This document shows, piece by piece, positions 60,655 through 64,000 of a stretch of 64,000 nucleotides of DNA; within the stretch, counting starts at the first letter, position 1, and the number at the start of each line of letters is the position of its first letter. This stretch comes from a virus. Below the pieces are notes generated by a model, which worked only from the letters and a program-made list of their open reading frames with translations, had not been told where the DNA came from and made no database searches. Both the position numbers and the translations under genes were made by a program. Location: IMG/VR virus record IMGVR_UViG_3300022848_000777, positions 62,001 to 126,000 of that record; one strand, given 5' to 3'.

Positions 60655-60798
60655 ATGGGAATGGATATAGACTTTATAGCAGCCGACCAAGCAATAGATA
60701 AGTTGAAAAAGAAACTTAGTAGTATTGACCACGGAGAAAGAGAAAAGATAGCAGACGAGATAATACTTGCAGTAGATAAAATATGTAAAGAAAACTAA
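60655..60798 (+). CDS. Hypothetical small helical protein
   Basis: 47 residues from ATG 60655, helical and charged. Not recognised. Precedes the late-type motif. Confidence 0.45.
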   Translation: MGMDIDFIAADQAIDKLKKKLSSIDHGEREKIADEIILAVDKICKEN

Positions 60799-60817
60799 TG
60801 AATAATTAATAAATATG

Positions 60818-60827
60818 TATTTATAGG
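60818..60827 (+). promoter_or_regulatory. TATTTATAGG motif (possible late promoter)
   Basis: Exact 10-mer, 41 bp upstream of the esterase ATG. Confidence 0.45.
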
Positions 60828-60868
60828 TAGATGTTAATAAACAATCTGATAACCTAAAACCCTATACT

Positions 60869-61822
60869 ATGATAACTCAACTACCTGATGAATCAAAAAT
60901 TCCCAACATTCCAAACAAATATCAAAAAGCAGTAGACTTTTATATGGATGTAATCTATGATGATCGTGGGGATGGGAGAGGAAAGCTCGACCTATATCGA
61001 CCCGCTAATGTAACAGGTGTAACCCCCTGTCTTATTTATATTCACGGTGGTGGTTTTGTTAGTGGTGATAAAAGTGCAATTATCCGATCAGCATTCAATG
61101 ACTTACTTAAAAAATGCATTATGAGTGGTATCTCCATTATCTCAATAAACTACACCCTCACTAACAAATTATCAGATTCTCAGGGAATTGGTAGAGCTAT
61201 AGACTCGATTGGTGAGGCATTAAAAGAAATTAAACTTAGTACTGATATATTACAGATTGACCCAGACAATATAGGATATTGGGGATCGAGTGCTGGTGGA
61301 TATGCCGCAATGTGGTATTCTATGAAAGAATTTGGAACCATTGAAAACCCAATCAAAGGTAAGTTCGCCATTTCGTTCAAACCAAATGCTACAATGAATT
61401 TATTCAAAATTGAAGAATTGGGATTACTGGGGCCTGATGTGACATTAAATAGTGTATTACAAGATGCTGAATTAGCAGAGGCGTGTGTTCCTTGGTTTGG
61501 ATTAAACGCAATTCCACAATCGGTAACGGATTTACAACCAGGTTTGGGGATTATGGAAAAGTACGATCCATATTTTCAAGAAATGTTCACATCAACGGCA
61601 AGTCCATTCTATTGTGTTATTGATGCTCCTGATGAGTTACCTGCTGAAAAAGTAGAGTACGTTCATAACCCAGCTAATGGTGCTGCATTAGAAAAAGCAT
61701 ATCGTGAAGCTGGAGCCACTGCATATGTATGGGGTACTAATAATATAAATCCAGTAGATTCATTACCACCAACAGGAAGACCTGGATTAGTAGAATGGAT
61801 GTTGGGGCAGTTTAACATATAA
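60869..61822 (+). CDS. Alpha/beta-hydrolase esterase (HSL-like)
   Basis: 317 residues. IYIHGGGFVSGDK is the oxyanion-hole HGGG and YWGSSAGGYAA the nucleophile GxSxG (Ser near residue 138). Catalytic Asp and His should lie after residue 240 but cannot be fixed by eye. No signal peptide. With a glycosidase next door and a possible late promoter upstream, a virion-associated deacetylase or esterase acting on capsule is plausible. Confidence 0.75.
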   Translation: MITQLPDESKIPNIPNKYQKAVDFYMDVIYDDRGDGRGKLDLYRPANVTGVTPCLIYIHGGGFVSGDKSAIIRSAFNDLLKKCIMSGISIISINYTLTNKLSDSQGIGRAIDSIGEALKEIKLSTDILQIDPDNIGYWGSSAGGYAAMWYSMKEFGTIENPIKGKFAISFKPNATMNLFKIEELGLLGPDVTLNSVLQDAELAEACVPWFGLNAIPQSVTDLQPGLGIMEKYDPYFQEMFTSTASPFYCVIDAPDELPAEKVEYVHNPANGAALEKAYREAGATAYVWGTNNINPVDSLPPTGRPGLVEWMLGQFNI

Positions 61823-61841
61823 TATAAAACACAAAAATAAA

Positions 61842-62942
61842 ATGGCAAAATTCGGTTGGAATACAAAGGGAACTCTAGGAGTTCCAAAATTGAAATCTTT
61901 TAGTGATTTTCTTAAAGATAATGATATAAAAGATATATGGTTACGAATACAAGGTGGTACTATATCTCAAAAAGAATATAACGTAGATTGGAAAGATTCA
62001 GATATTCAAGCATGGGGGGATTTATATAAAGCAAATCCAACAGTTAATCTAGTGTTTGTTATTAATATGAATGAACTTCCTGAGAACATAAAATTACTTT
62101 TTAATAGATTTTTAGCAGTAGGATGTAAGTTTGCTTTTATTGAATTTGGAAATGAGCAGTATCAACATAAATATAGACTTTCTAAAGACAAACCCGAAGT
62201 GACACCCCGTACAAAAGCAATGACTCCTGAAAAGTATTTAAATTTATGCGATCAATACCTTGCACAATTCATTGGATATGATTTAGCGTTTCAACTCGCA
62301 CCAAACAAAGGTACAAACATAGATCAGTTTTACAATAACTGGAATGATGTAGTTCTTAATTACACAAAGAATATGCCTACAGTAAATTATACGATGCACG
62401 TGTATGCAAATGCTGGCTTTCGTTGGGAATTAATTTCTGAAATACAAGAAAAAATTAAAAATAAGTTCTTAGCTATTACTGAATTTGGTGCAGCCGATGC
62501 TGCTGATGGTGAGCAAAATGATCTATCAGAAGAAGAAGTTTTTAAAATGATTCAAGATGTTGCTAATATTCTAAGCGAAGAATTAAGAATTCAAGACATT
62601 GCATTTGATCAAGTACTATGGGTTCCTTGGGAAACTACTGCAATTGCTTTTAAAGATGGACAACTTACACCTAAAGGACAATTAGTTTTAGATGCATTTA
62701 CACCAGAAGTTGTTGATGTAGAGGAACCAGTAGAACCAACTATTATTGTATTAACTTCATATTGGTCAACTTATCAAAGAACTTTTTGGGGTAGATTAAA
62801 AGTATATCAAGAATTAAGCTTTTCAGATGATTCCGTTATCCATAACGTTGTTAAATTTAATAGAAGAAAGGGTAACGGTAAAGTAATAACTAATAAGCAT
62901 TTAGGGAAAACATTTGAAGAAATAGAAAAATTAATATCGTAA
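61842..62942 (+). CDS. Clan GH-A-like glycosidase with C-terminal extension
   Basis: 366 residues. A TIM-barrel-like N-terminal ~290 contains FIEFGNEQ (Asn-Glu, acid/base position) and LAITEFGA (Glu, nucleophile position) in the clan GH-A arrangement. After a Val/Glu/Pro linker (~285-300) a ~65-residue domain follows (TSYWSTYQRTFWGRLKVYQE). Pairs with the upstream esterase, possibly as receptor- or capsule-degrading tail enzymes. Confidence 0.65.
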   Translation: MAKFGWNTKGTLGVPKLKSFSDFLKDNDIKDIWLRIQGGTISQKEYNVDWKDSDIQAWGDLYKANPTVNLVFVINMNELPENIKLLFNRFLAVGCKFAFIEFGNEQYQHKYRLSKDKPEVTPRTKAMTPEKYLNLCDQYLAQFIGYDLAFQLAPNKGTNIDQFYNNWNDVVLNYTKNMPTVNYTMHVYANAGFRWELISEIQEKIKNKFLAITEFGAADAADGEQNDLSEEEVFKMIQDVANILSEELRIQDIAFDQVLWVPWETTAIAFKDGQLTPKGQLVLDAFTPEVVDVEEPVEPTIIVLTSYWSTYQRTFWGRLKVYQELSFSDDSVIHNVVKFNRRKGNGKVITNKHLGKTFEEIEKLIS

Positions 62943-62950
62943 ATAAACCT

Positions 62951-63052
62951 TAACAATTCCTTAACATTAAAAGCTTGGACATCCCAAGCTTTTTTCGTAT
63001 CTTTATTTTGTTGGGTTGGGGAAGTAACCTCACCAATTTAAAATTCAAAGAT
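62951..63052 (+). promoter_or_regulatory. Superimposed terminator and promoter with structured leader
   Basis: TTAACAATTCCTTAACAT (62951), hairpin AAAGCTTGG/CCAAGCTTT with T run (62971-62996), CTTG 62975-62978, 20-bp spacer, TATCTTTA 62999-63006, then the GTTGGGTTGGGG leader hairpin. Confidence 0.8.
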
Positions 63053-63220
63053 ATGACATTTTATTTAGCTAATTATGATGGTAAATCGTACTTGAAGCGT
63101 GGTAAACGTGGGGTTATAACTGAGGTAACTACTGGAAAAGAGTTCACCAGTTTAGGTGAAAATCCAATTTCATATGGAATGGCAATGGCATTTGAAACAG
63201 CAGTAAAACTTAAAATATAA
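63053..63220 (+). CDS. Hypothetical small protein
   Basis: 55 residues from ATG 63053; upstream in-frame ATGs lie in the promoter. Basic, beta-rich start (MTFYLANYDGKSYLKRGKRG). Not recognised. Confidence 0.55.
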   Translation: MTFYLANYDGKSYLKRGKRGVITEVTTGKEFTSLGENPISYGMAMAFETAVKLKI

Positions 63221-63224
63221 TATT

Positions 63225-63620
63225 ATGAGAACGATAGTAACTAACAAAATTCAATCAGTGGATACCAGACCACCAAGATTAATTTATTCTTTATTGGAGT
63301 GTGAAACTGTTTTTCGTGAGTATAAGAAAACCGCATGGTATCGATCTGACATCAAAGAGGGGTTTTACAAAGTAGAGATATTTCACAGTGGGCAATCTTA
63401 TTTAGGAATCGAAAATCCGCTCGGGGAAAACGAATCTGTTTATTTTGATAAAATCAAAAGAAAAGTTATGAGAAAACCAACTACTATTGTTACTATGGTA
63501 TCAGGCAAATCTTATACTTTTTCGTTTTTGACGGAAACCGATGCAAAGGATTACTCAGATTTTGTAAAAAAATCCATCTCCAATGGAGATATTACGTTTT
63601 TGGAATTACCTAAAAGATAA
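63225..63620 (+). CDS. Hypothetical protein
   Basis: 131 residues, beta-rich, basic. Not recognised. Operonic with neighbours (4-6 bp spacing). Confidence 0.55.
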   Translation: MRTIVTNKIQSVDTRPPRLIYSLLECETVFREYKKTAWYRSDIKEGFYKVEIFHSGQSYLGIENPLGENESVYFDKIKRKVMRKPTTIVTMVSGKSYTFSFLTETDAKDYSDFVKKSISNGDITFLELPKR

Positions 63621-63626
63621 TGTGTT

Positions 63627-63908
63627 ATGAAAAATCAAACAAATAAAATAGATTTAAGAAACTGTGAGACTGGGGATTTGTTATTTAGCTCATTAGGTGC
63701 TAGATTGGTGTATATTCGACCTACTAATGATGATGAGTACTTAGATCACTTAGTTAAGTATATCAATATTCCAAATGTGAAATGTGGTTATAACTGTTTT
63801 GGAACTAGAACACATGATGGATTCACTTTCGCAAAGAATAGAAAGCCCGAAACTGATCACGATATTATTGAAGTAATTAAAGTAAAGGACTTATTTGGTA
63901 AAAATTAA
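63627..63908 (+). CDS. Hypothetical small protein
   Basis: 93 residues. Begins DLRNCETGDLLFSSLGARLVY, a small beta-barrel-like pattern, with KCGYNCFGTRTHDGFTF in the middle. Not recognised. Confidence 0.55.
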   Translation: MKNQTNKIDLRNCETGDLLFSSLGARLVYIRPTNDDEYLDHLVKYINIPNVKCGYNCFGTRTHDGFTFAKNRKPETDHDIIEVIKVKDLFGKN

Positions 63909-63914
63909 AATATA

Positions 63915-64000
63915 TGAAAAAATTAAGAAAATTAAAAGTGGGTATGTTAGTAGCATCAACTAGACCACTTAGGGAATGTGGGGATCGGTATTGCATTGGA
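63915..64000 (+). CDS. Hypothetical protein, 3' partial
   Basis: Starts at ATG 63915 and runs off the right edge (28 complete codons visible). Begins MKKLRKLKVGMLVASTRPLR, similar in style to the preceding small protein. Not recognised. Confidence 0.5.

Overview
The window looks like part of a large, A+T-rich bacteriophage genome from a Bacteroidota (Flavobacteriia-like) host. Nearly all genes lie on the + strand, many are tiny and overlap by ATGA or 1-30 bp, and virion and lysis-type genes sit beside phage-typical metabolic genes (thyA, nucleotidase, GroEL, CobS/CobT-like pair, HNH). About 25 promoters fit the Bacteroidota housekeeping pattern TTTG/TTAG - 20 bp - TAnnTTTG, and Shine-Dalgarno sites are absent. 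A second motif, TATTTATAGG, precedes several virion-type genes and may be a late promoter. No rRNA, tRNA, CRISPR array or integrase gene was recognised.

Layout. 0-0.7 kb: end of a lysozyme-like gene and a SLOG-fold protein. 0.7-13.8 kb: a compact glycan cluster with about ten glycosyltransferases, a sugar epimerase, a 2-hydroxyacid dehydrogenase, and NeuA-like and NeuB-like nonulosonate genes; it ends at a FISUMP-type virion protein. 15-22 kb: a cell-wall enzyme, an 1136-residue fusion (ParB-like, zinc ribbon, CCA-adding nucleotidyltransferase, HD), a metallopeptidase, a ClpS-like adaptor and a P-loop kinase. 22-31 kb: a CobT-like metallopeptidase/VWA protein, RtcB, LPD29, nucleotidase, RNA ligase and HNH. 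31-39 kb: GroEL, thymidylate synthase, 2H phosphoesterase, a ppGpp-hydrolase-like HD protein and small membrane or lipoproteins. 39.5-43 kb: a tandem family of about eight paralogous ~100-residue proteins (TxxQWDF...LRxxWD), with a cREC protein among them. 43-46.2 kb: small accessory genes. 46.2-47.8 kb: a gene-free block with six near-identical promoters and an iterated GGAATCCAATAAT element. 47.8-51.2 kb: small genes each behind a structured leader, then a MoxR/CobS-like AAA+ ATPase.

51.4-59.3 kb is the most unusual part. It reads as an integron-type gene-cassette array without an integrase: small ORFs separated by attC-like imperfect palindromes. In six cassettes the first 7-9 bases are the exact reverse complement of the R'' box at that cassette's own end, which is the geometry of a circularisable cassette. 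The array carries a DNA methyltransferase, a DnaQ/RNase-H-like nuclease and a ~480-nt intergenic stretch with its own promoter and several long helices, a candidate large structured RNA. After a strong terminator at 60.25 kb phage-style genes resume, including an alpha/beta esterase and a clan GH-A-like glycosidase, and the same leader module seen at 22-26 kb returns at 63.0 kb.

Across the window the tRNA nucleotidyltransferase fusion, RtcB, RNA ligase, 2H phosphoesterase, cREC and possibly the P-loop kinase together suggest an RNA or tRNA repair capability that could counter host anticodon nucleases.
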